In this document: piece by piece, positions 15,089 to 23,109 of the stretch | How the letters are laid out: each line of letters starts with the position of its first letter | How positions within the stretch are numbered: the first letter of the stretch is position 1 | Virus record (IMG/VR): IMGVR_UViG_3300020474_000006 | Coordinates: 1 to 64,000 of that record | Reading direction: 5' to 3' (one strand) | DNA: 64,000 nucleotides | DNA from: a virus | Translations under genes and position numbers: made by a program | The notes under the pieces: generated by a model | What the model was told of the DNA's origin: nothing | What the model saw: only the letters and a program-made list of their open reading frames with translations | Databases searched by the model: none

Positions 15089-16153
15089 TCAGGAGACCAC
15101 CCCTTCGTCAATGGGCATTACGAAGTCGGCATCAACTTTATCATACAGTTCCAGGAATGCTTGCTTGGTTTCATCATCAAAACGATTCACGCAGACCTGA
15201 ATTGCCTTTGCCTTATCATTAAAGATGCTATATGCACGAACGATATGAACCAGACGACGAGTGCTGATAATCTCTTCAATACCACCATCATAGAAGGTCT
15301 TACGGATGATATCTGCCCAATCAGAGAGACGCTTACAGAACTCAGCATCATTACAGACTTTACCAAGAATCTTCTGTTCTGTGGCAGCTGCGGGATACTC
15401 TTGCTCAAAGGTTACAGGGAATCGCTCAAGGAATGCTTCGTTGAGCACGTTAGTTCCAATGAATCGTCCGTCGTCACTTCCTTTACCTTTAGTATTGGCG
15501 GTTGCGAATACTTGGAAACCTTCTGTGGGCGCAACCCATTTGCCAATCTTCTTGAGGAAAACTCCTTTTCCTTCGAGAATAGATTGGAGACAAAGGATTT
15601 TGTTTGAGGCAAGGTCGATTTCGTCAAGGAGCAAGACTGCTCCACGTTGAAGTGCTTCAATGACTGGTCCATTGTGCCAGACGGTTTCTCCACCAATAAG
15701 ACGGAAACCGCCAATAAGATCATCTTCATCTGTTTCTACTGTAATGTTGACTCGAATAAGTTCTCTGTCCAGTTGAGCACATGCTTGCTCCACAGAGAAC
15801 GTCTTACCATTACCCGAAAGACCCGTAATGAACGTTGGATAGAACAGACCGGACTTAATAATTTTTTTAATATCAGCGAAGTTACCAAAGCTGACGAAGG
15901 TATCATCTTTTGCAGGAATAAGGTTCTGTTCAACAGCAGGCATAGCAGGTGGTGCCTGATAGTTTTGCTCTAGTTTTTCTTGTACGGTCAAGTTCCACTT
16001 TCCACGACTAGTCTTGTATTGAGTGAGTTTATTGGTGACAGTTTGATAGTTCGCACCATTCATAGCACACCAGGCACGAATATCAGCAGTAGCAACAGAC
16101 TCACCATACAACCCCTGAAGGGAAGTGCGAATGAACTCAGGTGAGAGGGACAT
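15089..16153 (-). CDS. cobS: MoxR/CobS-type AAA+ ATPase
   Basis: A 354-residue AAA+ protein with an N-terminal helical domain, Walker A GLSGNGKT (residues 111-118), Walker B LLLDEID (174-180), sensor 1 FATANTKGKG and an arginine finger region FLERFPV. Cyanophage relatives are annotated CobS, the ATPase of cobaltochelatase, which would boost B12 synthesis. The N-terminal domain and the neighbouring VWA protein also fit a MoxR-type remodelling ATPase, so the metabolic label is not certain. It starts 32 bases after a terminator that carries a possible sigma70-type promoter; there is no strong ribosome site. Confidence 0.9.
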   Translation of the reverse strand: MSLSPEFIRTSLQGLYGESVATADIRAWCAMNGANYQTVTNKLTQYKTSRGKWNLTVQEKLEQNYQAPPAMPAVEQNLIPAKDDTFVSFGNFADIKKIIKSGLFYPTFITGLSGNGKTFSVEQACAQLDRELIRVNITVETDEDDLIGGFRLIGGETVWHNGPVIEALQRGAVLLLDEIDLASNKILCLQSILEGKGVFLKKIGKWVAPTEGFQVFATANTKGKGSDDGRFIGTNVLNEAFLERFPVTFEQEYPAAATEQKILGKVCNDAEFCKRLSDWADIIRKTFYDGGIEEIISTRRLVHIVRAYSIFNDKAKAIQVCVNRFDDETKQAFLELYDKVDADFVMPIDEGVVS

Positions 16154-16175
16154 TTGGTTTGTTTGAACTGAAGTT

Positions 16176-16202
16176 ATTATAATCGAAAAAAACGGGTCTC
16201 AA
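16176..16202 (-). promoter_or_regulatory. possible sigma70-type promoter of cobS
   Basis: On the minus strand TTGAGA (16197-16202, one mismatch) is followed after 15 bases by TATAAT (16176-16181). The -35 falls in the loop and arm of the terminator hairpin and the U-run forms the spacer, as at 7.1 kb. The spacer is short. Confidence 0.55.
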
Positions 16203-16209
16203 ACCCGCC
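16185..16209 (-). terminator. terminator after the VWA protein / 47-residue gene
   Basis: A five-pair stem CGGGT/ACCCG with a five-base loop is followed on the minus strand by seven T, just after the stop of the 47-residue gene. Confidence 0.82.
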
Positions 16210-16214
16210 TTGTG

Positions 16215-16358
16215 TCACTTTTCATATTGTCTATATTTGAATTTCATTGCCTGCATCATCCATGCCTGAGCAAGACTCTTTGGACCTTCTTTAAGGACCT
16301 TTCTTACTTTAGGATCACTTTCACACTGAAGTGCAATTTCTTTCCAATTCATTTTCAT
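16215..16358 (-). CDS. 47-residue basic protein coupled to the VWA gene
   Basis: It reads MKMNWKEIAL and ends KYRQYEK. It is helical and basic, with a methionine-rich run (WMMQAMKFKY). The ATG overlaps the stop of the VWA protein as ATGA, and a terminator follows at once, so it is the last gene of that unit. Similar short proteins with the pattern DPKVRKVLKEGPKSLAQAW may be conserved, but no function is known to me. The close coupling suggests a partner or adaptor of the VWA protein. Confidence 0.7.
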   Translation of the reverse strand: MKMNWKEIALQCESDPKVRKVLKEGPKSLAQAWMMQAMKFKYRQYEK

Positions 16359-18490
16359 GCTACTAAGGAAATGAATTCTCCAAGAACTTTTTTATTTAGT
16401 TTCTTAGTCTTCAAAGATTTGATAAAAGCAGATTTAATCTTTGCTTTGGTAGCACCATCATCAACTTCAAAGTCAGCGTCTTGAGATAGTGAAGAAGCAG
16501 ACATCGCAAAGTATGCATGATAACCAGAAGTCTTAATGTTGCAACTCCGCTGCTTTTTCCATTCACTCTGAATCTTACGGAAGTCATCAGAATTTTGATC
16601 GTAATACAGTTTCATGAAATGATTTGCATCGCGACCCTCAAGAACACGAATACCTACAAAGTTGACAGAAGGGAAATTGTCACGCAGGTTTTCAATCATC
16701 AAATCAGTGAAACCATGCCAACCATACGGAACTCGATAAGTATTACCAGTCTTCCTATCCCTAAGGAAGGTAACACCACCAGATAACTGACGAGTTCCCA
16801 TATAAGGTTCTTTCTCCCATCGACGTTGAACTTCAACATGTCTAGAAAGATGATTTGCTTCACCATCAGTCAGGACAATACACTGAACCTTCTGTAGTTT
16901 GTTCTGCTTCTGGAACTGAGGAAGAATCTGGTGAAGACATACAAATGCTTCGTTCAGAGGAGTGCCAGACAGACCTAAACGAGAAGGAATAGAATAAGGA
17001 GAACCATAGTAATTGCTGAAGGATTTTGCAATACGCCAGATGTTAATCAACTGATGCTCTAGTTGCTTACCATTTGTCTTGCTAGTCAGAAGATTCATCA
17101 TAGAGAACTGTTCATGAACGGCAAGAAGATTTTCTTTCTTTTCATAAGAGGAAGTCCAATCTGCTGGTTTCACAATCTCGTTTGTTTCATGATTAATCTC
17201 AGGTCTCTTCCACTCATTTGTGAAAGCATAGACCTCAAAAGGAATAGAGACTTTCTTACAGAACCAGATCAAATTGTAGAGTTGCTTAATCGTATCAAGC
17301 ATCACACGACTCATAGAACCACTCCAATCAAGGACAAAGATTAGTCCGTGATTCTTACCATCAGGAATCACAGAGACTTTTTTAAATAGATCTTCGTTGT
17401 ACTTGTAGGTGTGCAGTTTAGAGGTATCAAGAACACCAGTGCGAGCAGTGGTAGCACGGGCATAGGAATCTGCTGCCTTGCGACACTCAAACTCTTTCAC
17501 CAGATAGTTGACTTCTTTCTGTGCATTACGTTTGAACTTGACAAACTTTTCATCAGATTGCTCAAAAATACTTAGCGAACAGTTATTTTTCTGATGATTA
17601 AACCAAGCATCAATCTCTTTGTGAATATCATCATTCTTAGCAATAATATACTTAAGATCAACCTGAGGGATTTCCACATACACGTTCTCACGACTATCAG
17701 TGTCTACAAGATCCTGCAGATTTGATTCTAGAGAATCAGCAGTCTGCACCTCTGGTTCATCGTTCAGAGGAGTATCAGCAGACTCACGTCGGGCTGCTTC
17801 CTCAATCATCTCCTCATGAGTCATGGTCTCACCAGCACCCTCTCCAGGAGAGTCCTGCTGTTCCTGCTGCTCACTAGCAGGTTGCTCAGATTCACCACCC
17901 ATCTCATTAGGTGACATCTCCATATCATCAACCTTTTCCTCTTTCTCTTTCTTGCAGAACAAGTAGAGCTCCTCTGCAACCTCCAATACTTCATCGAAAG
18001 TTTCTACTTCTGCAATCTTCTGGATCAGTTCTTTCTCTTCCGAGTCGAAAGTAATGCCTACAAAATTACCGACCTTAAAGTATAAATTTGCACGATCAGC
18101 AAGATTAAGATCAGCAACATTGCTGTCAGATATAGAGAAAAAGTCCTCTTCTTGTAATTCCTTGTAACCATGGTAGAAAGTTTTTGCTAGTCCAGCATAT
18201 TTGCGCTTCATCATCTTTTCAATTCTGGCATCCTCCACCACATTCACAAACTGAGGAGGAACTGCTACCTTCTCCAACCAGTTCTCATCGGGGGTGAAGA
18301 GTGCGTGACCAACTTCATGTCCAACCAGAAGGTCATATACGGTGTTGCTTGCCCTTTCCCACATGGGAAGGGTCAAGACGCGAGTGTGAACATTGAAGCA
18401 AGCAGTCTGTGTTTGTTTGTGCTCCACTACCAAGTCCTCAGTGGCAAGGAGTTTGGCGAGTTGAGATTTAATTTCTTGCTTGACTGCCAT
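16355..18490 (-). CDS. CobT-like VWA-domain protein with HExxH metalloprotease motif
   Basis: A 711-residue protein. An N-terminal zinc metallopeptidase-like part has HEVGH at residues 58-62 and a candidate third ligand in VEDARIE (85-91). A middle acidic, Gln/Glu-rich linker (about 180-265) includes SEQPASEQQEQQDS. The C-terminal VWA domain has a MIDAS motif DWSGSM (388-393) and LTDGEANH further on. CobT proteins of cobaltochelatase share the acidic linker plus VWA, but the HExxH points to a peptidase. With the adjacent MoxR ATPase it forms the known MoxR/VWA pairing. ATG at 18490 is preferred over a start 39 bases upstream. Confidence 0.88.
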   Translation of the reverse strand: MAVKQEIKSQLAKLLATEDLVVEHKQTQTACFNVHTRVLTLPMWERASNTVYDLLVGHEVGHALFTPDENWLEKVAVPPQFVNVVEDARIEKMMKRKYAGLAKTFYHGYKELQEEDFFSISDSNVADLNLADRANLYFKVGNFVGITFDSEEKELIQKIAEVETFDEVLEVAEELYLFCKKEKEEKVDDMEMSPNEMGGESEQPASEQQEQQDSPGEGAGETMTHEEMIEEAARRESADTPLNDEPEVQTADSLESNLQDLVDTDSRENVYVEIPQVDLKYIIAKNDDIHKEIDAWFNHQKNNCSLSIFEQSDEKFVKFKRNAQKEVNYLVKEFECRKAADSYARATTARTGVLDTSKLHTYKYNEDLFKKVSVIPDGKNHGLIFVLDWSGSMSRVMLDTIKQLYNLIWFCKKVSIPFEVYAFTNEWKRPEINHETNEIVKPADWTSSYEKKENLLAVHEQFSMMNLLTSKTNGKQLEHQLINIWRIAKSFSNYYGSPYSIPSRLGLSGTPLNEAFVCLHQILPQFQKQNKLQKVQCIVLTDGEANHLSRHVEVQRRWEKEPYMGTRQLSGGVTFLRDRKTGNTYRVPYGWHGFTDLMIENLRDNFPSVNFVGIRVLEGRDANHFMKLYYDQNSDDFRKIQSEWKKQRSCNIKTSGYHAYFAMSASSLSQDADFEVDDGATKAKIKSAFIKSLKTKKLNKKVLGEFISLVA

Positions 18491-18511
18491 AGGTTTGTCT
18501 CGTATGTACCT

Positions 18512-18548
18512 ATAATACCAAACCCCCACCTTACGGCGGGGGTATTAG
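18512..18548. repeat. inverted repeat upstream of the VWA gene
   Basis: CCCCC and GGGGG arms with further pairing of TAATACC and GGTATTA form a long imperfect hairpin between the 61-residue gene and the VWA gene. There is no T-run in either direction, so it looks like an operator, an RNA-processing or a translation-control element rather than a terminator. Confidence 0.45.
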
Positions 18549-18577
18549 GTGACAGTTCTCCAATTGGTTGTTCTCGA

Positions 18578-18763
18578 TCAGGTCGTTAAAATTGGTCTGC
18601 AAATTCGTTTACATGTCGCCTGGTTATCACTACAGTCGATTAAACATTCGTAATAATCGTTGATTTGATCGCTCTCCTCCATTGTAGTGTCTAAAGTTTT
18701 ACTAAGTCTTTTAAGACTCCTAGTCCAGTCTGCTAATTGATTAAATGATACTAGATTGTGCAT
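18578..18763 (-). CDS. small cysteine-containing hypothetical protein
   Basis: A 61-residue protein with a helical first half (LADWTRSLKRLSKTL) and a C-terminal run of cysteines in YYECLIDCSDNQATCKRICRP, spaced C-x3-C-x6-C-x3-C, which could bind zinc or form two disulfides. A strong GAGGAGGA ribosome site lies before the ATG, and a CTAAATA late-promoter match is about 65 bases upstream. No known function. Confidence 0.8.
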   Translation of the reverse strand: MHNLVSFNQLADWTRSLKRLSKTLDTTMEESDQINDYYECLIDCSDNQATCKRICRPILTT

Positions 18764-18827
18764 GATGTCCTCCTCATGAAAAAATAATAAAGGGAGTTTA
18801 CTACATCCATTTCTCCAATTCTGTTAT

Positions 18828-18834
18828 TATTTAG
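18828..18834 (-). promoter_or_regulatory. late-promoter-like CTAAATA before the 61-residue gene
   Basis: CTAAATA on the minus strand in the non-coding gap 18764-18880. That gap holds nothing else recognisable besides the ribosome site. Confidence 0.5.
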
Positions 18835-18880
18835 TGTGCGTATGCTAACTTAATGAAGTTCTTGTTATACTTAATATAAT

Positions 18881-19504
18881 CTATACATCTTTATACAAAA
18901 CTTCAAAGTCTTTTCTATAGCAAGAACGAATGTTCACCTCTAATGCTGGACTACCCTTCAATTTATTTCCTTCATCTCCAGACTTAGGATAATCAATATC
19001 ATCCCGAAACTTCAGATCAACTCCGATAATCTCACTCAACCAAGACACGAACTCATTACCAATATTATCTTCAAACTTCCAGACGTGAGTTTTGTTAGTC
19101 AGAAAATCAATCTGTGGTCTGTACCAATTCCATGCTCCCTCAAAGGGAAGATTCTGAATCATTGATGCAAACATCATGGGGTCTTCCATGACTGATTGAA
19201 TATCATTTCCATATGTTCTCTTTAGATAAACCGAACCAGAAATAAATCTGGTGATAGGACTTCTAACAATAGAGAAATGTGGAATATTTTCTACATCCAA
19301 ATAATTATGATAGTGATCACGATGATAGTGTGCAATCTCCACACCATTGACTACAGACATAACTCCAAGACCAGTATCCATATGACTTTCTCCCCACTCA
19401 AATCCATTAGCAAGGAGGTTTGCTTCTACAAATCTTCCTGCTGTTCTAGGTATGTGAGCAAAGAATACTTTCTTACTCGTATCCTTATGGACAAAAGTAG
19501 GCAT
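18881..19504 (-). CDS. sulfotransferase-family protein
   Basis: A 207-residue protein with the two PAPS-binding landmarks of the sulfotransferase family: FFAHIPRTAGRFVE near residue 14 (5'-phosphosulfate loop) and SIVRSPITRFISG around residue 78 (3'-phosphate loop). These enzymes transfer sulfate from PAPS to sugars or proteins. The length is compatible with a minimal sulfotransferase domain. It overlaps the gp46 stop by one base, so it is expressed with recombination genes. The acceptor is unknown; host cell-surface glycans or phage virion proteins are candidates by inference. Confidence 0.78.
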   Translation of the reverse strand: MPTFVHKDTSKKVFFAHIPRTAGRFVEANLLANGFEWGESHMDTGLGVMSVVNGVEIAHYHRDHYHNYLDVENIPHFSIVRSPITRFISGSVYLKRTYGNDIQSVMEDPMMFASMIQNLPFEGAWNWYRPQIDFLTNKTHVWKFEDNIGNEFVSWLSEIIGVDLKFRDDIDYPKSGDEGNKLKGSPALEVNIRSCYRKDFEVLYKDV

Positions 19505-21216
19505 TAAAGAACCATCCTACTAAATCCCTTTACCTTTTCAAATTTTATTACCTGATCAAACTTATCATGCAGAGACTCTTTATGTGAGATAACAAATATA
19601 TTTGCGTCTTTAACAATAAATCTAATAATTTTTAAAAAGTCTTCTGTACCAAGACCATCCAAAGAACTGTCAAATACCTCATCCATGATGAGTAGATTTG
19701 TGTTGACAGAGTTCTTCATTCTTGCTACCTCTCTCCAGGTAAACAATAATGCCAAATCAATTCTCATCTTCTCTCCCTCGCTGAAAGAAGCATAAGAAAA
19801 GTTTTCGTGAATTGGTGACTGGACGGTTTCGTTAAACTCCTCATCAAGAGAGAAGTTAATATAAAAGTCCATAAGTTGTAGATACTTATTGACTTGCTGA
19901 TTTATCAGAGGAAGATACTTCTTAATAATTTTAGTCTTGACTCCACCGTCTTTCAGCAAACTATACGAAAAATCGTAATAGTTAATCGTATCTTTTCGTT
20001 GAGCGAGTTCTTCGTATGTAGTTTGTAAATTATCCTTGAAGGTTGCTAACTTTTCATTCTCAGTATTTCTGTTTGCAATGTTATCGGCAATTCTTTGAAT
20101 TTCCGATTCCAGATCCCTGACTTGCCGTTGACATCCAGCGATCTTAGTATTGTTTTGAGAAATGCCATGTGTGAGTGTAGTAATCTCCTTAGATAGAATT
20201 GTGAATTGACGCTCTCGCTCTTCTTCTTCTTTAATTGCCTGCTCTAGTTCTTTATAACCAGATTGCAACTCTTTCGCTTTATTTTGAGCGTCGTTAATCC
20301 TATTTATTCTGAAGGTCTCTTCAATGTCTTGATTACAGGTGGGGCAGACCGTATTCTCTGTAAAAAATTTATGTTCCTTAGTAATAGTTGATACTTTGTT
20401 AGAAATCTTACCTTTAAGATTTCCTAGTTTACGGAGTTTACTGGTTGCTCCAGTTACTTCTTCAATCTCTTTATTCAACTTAAATACATCTTCTTCTATG
20501 ACAGCATTACCATTCATCAAGTTATTCTCTTCGACAAGAAGTTCTTGAATCTTACTTTCTTTATTCTTTACATTCTCTTTTCCACGACTCTCAAGTTCTT
20601 CGATAAAGTTCTCCTGCATATTTACTTTATCGGAAAGAGAATCTTTCTTCAATTCAAAGACTTTAACTTCTTCTTTGACACTACGAATCTTATCTTTGAT
20701 TAGATTATTCATTGATGAGAATATTCTAATATCAAGAAGGTCCTCAATAACTTCTCTACGATTAGCAGCAGTCAATTGCATGAAAGGCACGAAGGTGCTG
20801 CTACCCAAAATTACAATCTGAGTAAAAGATTTATAGTTCATCTTCAAAACATTCTGCTCCAACCATTTCTGTTGGTCTAATGCTGCTGCAGATTGATTAA
20901 GAAGATTACCATCGCGATAGATTTCAAACAAGTTTGGTTTGATTCCTCGCACAACTTTCCATTCCACACTACCAATAGAAAATTCGACTTCTACATTGCA
21001 GTCCTTTTCATTGACAGAGTTAACAAGTTGAGGTTTATTGATTTTACGAAAAGGTTTTCCAAATAAAGAAAAGCAAAGAGCATCCAATACTGTACTCTTA
21101 CCTGCACCATTAGTGCCGATAACAATATTAGTGGTGTTCTCTGTGAAACAAATTTCAGTATATTGGTTTCCAGTTGATAAAAAGTTCTTCCAACGAACCT
21201 TTTCAAATAAAATCAT
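19504..21216 (-). CDS. gp46: gp46 recombination nuclease subunit (SbcC/Rad50-like)
   Basis: A 570-residue SMC-type ATPase that with gp47 processes DNA ends and degrades host DNA. It shows Walker A GTNGAGKST (34-42), two long coiled-coil arms, a zinc-hook CPTC (291-294), an ABC signature region SFSEGEKMRIDLA and Walker B LLIMDEVFDS. Length matches T4 gp46 (560). It overlaps the small DUF3110 gene by 14 bases. Confidence 0.97.
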   Translation of the reverse strand: MILFEKVRWKNFLSTGNQYTEICFTENTTNIVIGTNGAGKSTVLDALCFSLFGKPFRKINKPQLVNSVNEKDCNVEVEFSIGSVEWKVVRGIKPNLFEIYRDGNLLNQSAAALDQQKWLEQNVLKMNYKSFTQIVILGSSTFVPFMQLTAANRREVIEDLLDIRIFSSMNNLIKDKIRSVKEEVKVFELKKDSLSDKVNMQENFIEELESRGKENVKNKESKIQELLVEENNLMNGNAVIEEDVFKLNKEIEEVTGATSKLRKLGNLKGKISNKVSTITKEHKFFTENTVCPTCNQDIEETFRINRINDAQNKAKELQSGYKELEQAIKEEEERERQFTILSKEITTLTHGISQNNTKIAGCQRQVRDLESEIQRIADNIANRNTENEKLATFKDNLQTTYEELAQRKDTINYYDFSYSLLKDGGVKTKIIKKYLPLINQQVNKYLQLMDFYINFSLDEEFNETVQSPIHENFSYASFSEGEKMRIDLALLFTWREVARMKNSVNTNLLIMDEVFDSSLDGLGTEDFLKIIRFIVKDANIFVISHKESLHDKFDQVIKFEKVKGFSRMVL

Positions 21217-21475
21217 GTGTCTCTTTAGGAGGAATTACAAGGTCGTTTTTGCTAATGATAGCATACTTATAGTCATGCATTTCGCATGTTTTTATCATTA
21301 TCTTATCTTCAATTTCTATGACATGCATATCAGGACTACCTTCGTCCTCTAGCATCATAGCATATCTCATGGCATCGTCTTCGCCTTCAAACAGATAAAG
21401 AATCTGTTCTCCTTCATCATCTACTACCGAATATGCTCCATCAGTTTCTTTTCCATAGATCGTTAATATATACAT
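21203..21475 (-). CDS. DUF3110-like protein between gp46 and gp47
   Basis: A 90-residue protein with the pattern of DUF3110, a family known mainly from cyanobacteria: GEQILYLFEGEDDAMRYAMMLEDE, then a C-containing strand IKTCEM and a terminal VIPPKE. Function unknown. It lies one base after gp47 and overlaps gp46. Its host-like family is a sign of exchange with cyanobacteria, and its place between two subunits of one nuclease suggests co-regulation. Confidence 0.78.
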   Translation of the reverse strand: MYILTIYGKETDGAYSVVDDEGEQILYLFEGEDDAMRYAMMLEDEGSPDMHVIEIEDKIMIKTCEMHDYKYAIISKNDLVIPPKETHDFI

Positions 21476-21476
21476 C

Positions 21477-22517
21477 TCAAATCAGTTCACATGCCTCTTG
21501 ATAGGTCTCCTTCATTATATTCTGGATGACCGTTTTATCAAGATCGATTTCTGCTTCTTGAATATATCTATCCAAGATAGACAGAGTATCCTCAGATTCA
21601 AAGACTTCAAACTCTTCAGACTCTTGTAAGACGAAACTCTCTACTACTTTTAAATCTGCAACTCCACTGGAGTACAATTTATCAATAAACTTTTCAAAGT
21701 TTTTTGTATCCGTTTTTTTACGAACAATCACCTTTACAATTTTATTATCATACTCACTAGCATCAAAGAGTTGATGTGGAGTATCTTCATAATAGATATT
21801 ATAAAAAAGTCTGTAAGGATTATCTACGTGAAAATGTTCCAGAGTTTCTGTATCAAAGATGGTGAATCCTCTCCTATCACCGCAATCGTTCCAGAACATT
21901 TCGTATGGATTTCCCAGGTAATAGATCCGTCCATCATCCGATCGAGTGTGGTAGTGACCGCTGAAGACCTTGGTGAACTCTGAATATAACTCGCTTGCAT
22001 GACCATGATCCATGACGCACCCTCTATGAGCTCTAAATCCGTTGAGCTCAAGGTGCCCCATCGCGCACTTGCAAGTTGAACCTTTAATAAGTTTAAAAGT
22101 GCTTTCTTCATTTTCCTTATTAATCCACGGAATAAACAATACTTTTAATTTATCCAGTTTAACTTCAACAGTTTCGGAGTAAACAATTACATTGCTATAT
22201 TCACGAAGAAGAAGATCAACTGCATTTACTTCATTAGTATTTTTGTAATATGCTGTATGATTTCCAACAATAGTATGAACTTGGATTCCCATGTCCATAA
22301 GACGATCATAATAATTATCCTTTGCCCAAGCAAGAGAAGAAAAATCAATACCTTTACGACTATCGAAGGTATCTCCCATATCTACAACTGTAGTAATTCC
22401 ATGCTCTTCCAAATAAGGAAAGAACACATCATTGTAGAACTTCAGAAAATAGTCATGAAATAACTTAGAGTTCTTACGAGCACCAAAGTGTTGATCGGTA
22501 ATGATTGCAACTTTCAT
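21477..22517 (-). CDS. gp47: gp47 recombination nuclease subunit (Mre11/SbcD-like)
   Basis: A 346-residue metallophosphoesterase. Metal-binding motifs are DQHFG (D8 and H10 of the mature numbering), DMGDTFDSRKG, VGNHTAYYKN, and FSGHYHTRS. It forms the nuclease with gp46 for end resection and host DNA breakdown. The ATG at 22515-22517 gives a TGATG overlap with gp55. Confidence 0.97.
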   Translation of the reverse strand: MKVAIITDQHFGARKNSKLFHDYFLKFYNDVFFPYLEEHGITTVVDMGDTFDSRKGIDFSSLAWAKDNYYDRLMDMGIQVHTIVGNHTAYYKNTNEVNAVDLLLREYSNVIVYSETVEVKLDKLKVLFIPWINKENEESTFKLIKGSTCKCAMGHLELNGFRAHRGCVMDHGHASELYSEFTKVFSGHYHTRSDDGRIYYLGNPYEMFWNDCGDRRGFTIFDTETLEHFHVDNPYRLFYNIYYEDTPHQLFDASEYDNKIVKVIVRKKTDTKNFEKFIDKLYSSGVADLKVVESFVLQESEEFEVFESEDTLSILDRYIQEAEIDLDKTVIQNIMKETYQEACELI

Positions 22518-22996
22518 CAATTACGGAGCTTGGAATGCACAGCGTCTTTGATACTATTATAGTCGCTGTAATTCGATCCGTCAAGAGTGTTGTTGTCGTC
22601 AAACACCTCACTGTAACCAGACCGTTCAATTATCTTGTTCTTGATTTCTAACTGTCTTTTCTCTCGCTGAATACGACGCAGAAAAGCATAATGAATAATC
22701 TGAGTGAAATACGCAAAGGGATTCTGGGATTTCTCTGGATTAAAATTATGTATATACTGAACGCAGTTCTCAATTCCGTCAGAGATCATGTCCTCTTTGA
22801 ACATGTAATTGACGAAGTTTGGTTTGAATGATAAATGATTTGCAATCTTTAGAAAACACTCCCCAATGTAGCGAGGGATAGGAGGTTTAGGAAGATCTCT
22901 AATCAGGGCAATTTCTTTATCTTCACGATACTTGATGAGTGCTGCCAAAAACTCTTTATTGTTAACGTAATGTTCTGACCGTTTTCTCTTTGCCAT
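22517..22996 (-). CDS. gp55: gp55 late-transcription sigma factor
   Basis: A 159-residue divergent sigma70-family protein that directs host RNA polymerase to TATAAATA late promoters, with gp45 as activator. It matches T4 gp55 in HYVNNKEFLAALIKY, KEDMISDGIENCVQYIHNF and KSQNPFAYFTQIIHYAFLRRI (region 2 core). It is shorter than T4 (185). The start MAKRKR at 22996 is chosen; an ATG 12 bases upstream is an alternative. The likely sigma70-type promoter at 23033-23061 would allow expression before late genes. Many of its target motifs lie in this window. Confidence 0.94.
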   Translation of the reverse strand: MAKRKRSEHYVNNKEFLAALIKYREDKEIALIRDLPKPPIPRYIGECFLKIANHLSFKPNFVNYMFKEDMISDGIENCVQYIHNFNPEKSQNPFAYFTQIIHYAFLRRIQREKRQLEIKNKIIERSGYSEVFDDNNTLDGSNYSDYNSIKDAVHSKLRN

Positions 22997-23032
22997 GGGT
23001 CTTATCATAAGTTTATATCATAATATCTATTA

Positions 23033-23061
23033 ATTATATCATTTCTGCAAACGCTTGACAA
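23033..23061 (-). promoter_or_regulatory. sigma70-type promoter of gp55
   Basis: On the minus strand TTGTCA (23056-23061, one mismatch) is followed after exactly 17 bases by TATAAT (23033-23038). Transcription would start about 30 bases before the gp55 ATG. Confidence 0.72.
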
Positions 23062-23109
23062 GTACTAAAAATACGGTAGAATACCTTTGTGGAGGTTGAT
23101 AGGAATGGC

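Noticed and set aside
15089-18490. Complete cobaltochelatase / B12 pathway
   Set aside because: Only the ATPase and a VWA-like partner are present; no CobN-type subunit or other B12 gene is in the window.
18512-18548. Hairpin before the VWA gene as an intrinsic terminator
   Set aside because: No T-run follows on either strand; kept only as an inverted repeat.
20297-20310. TATTTATT within gp46 as a late promoter
   Set aside because: Deep inside a coding region with no gene start downstream.
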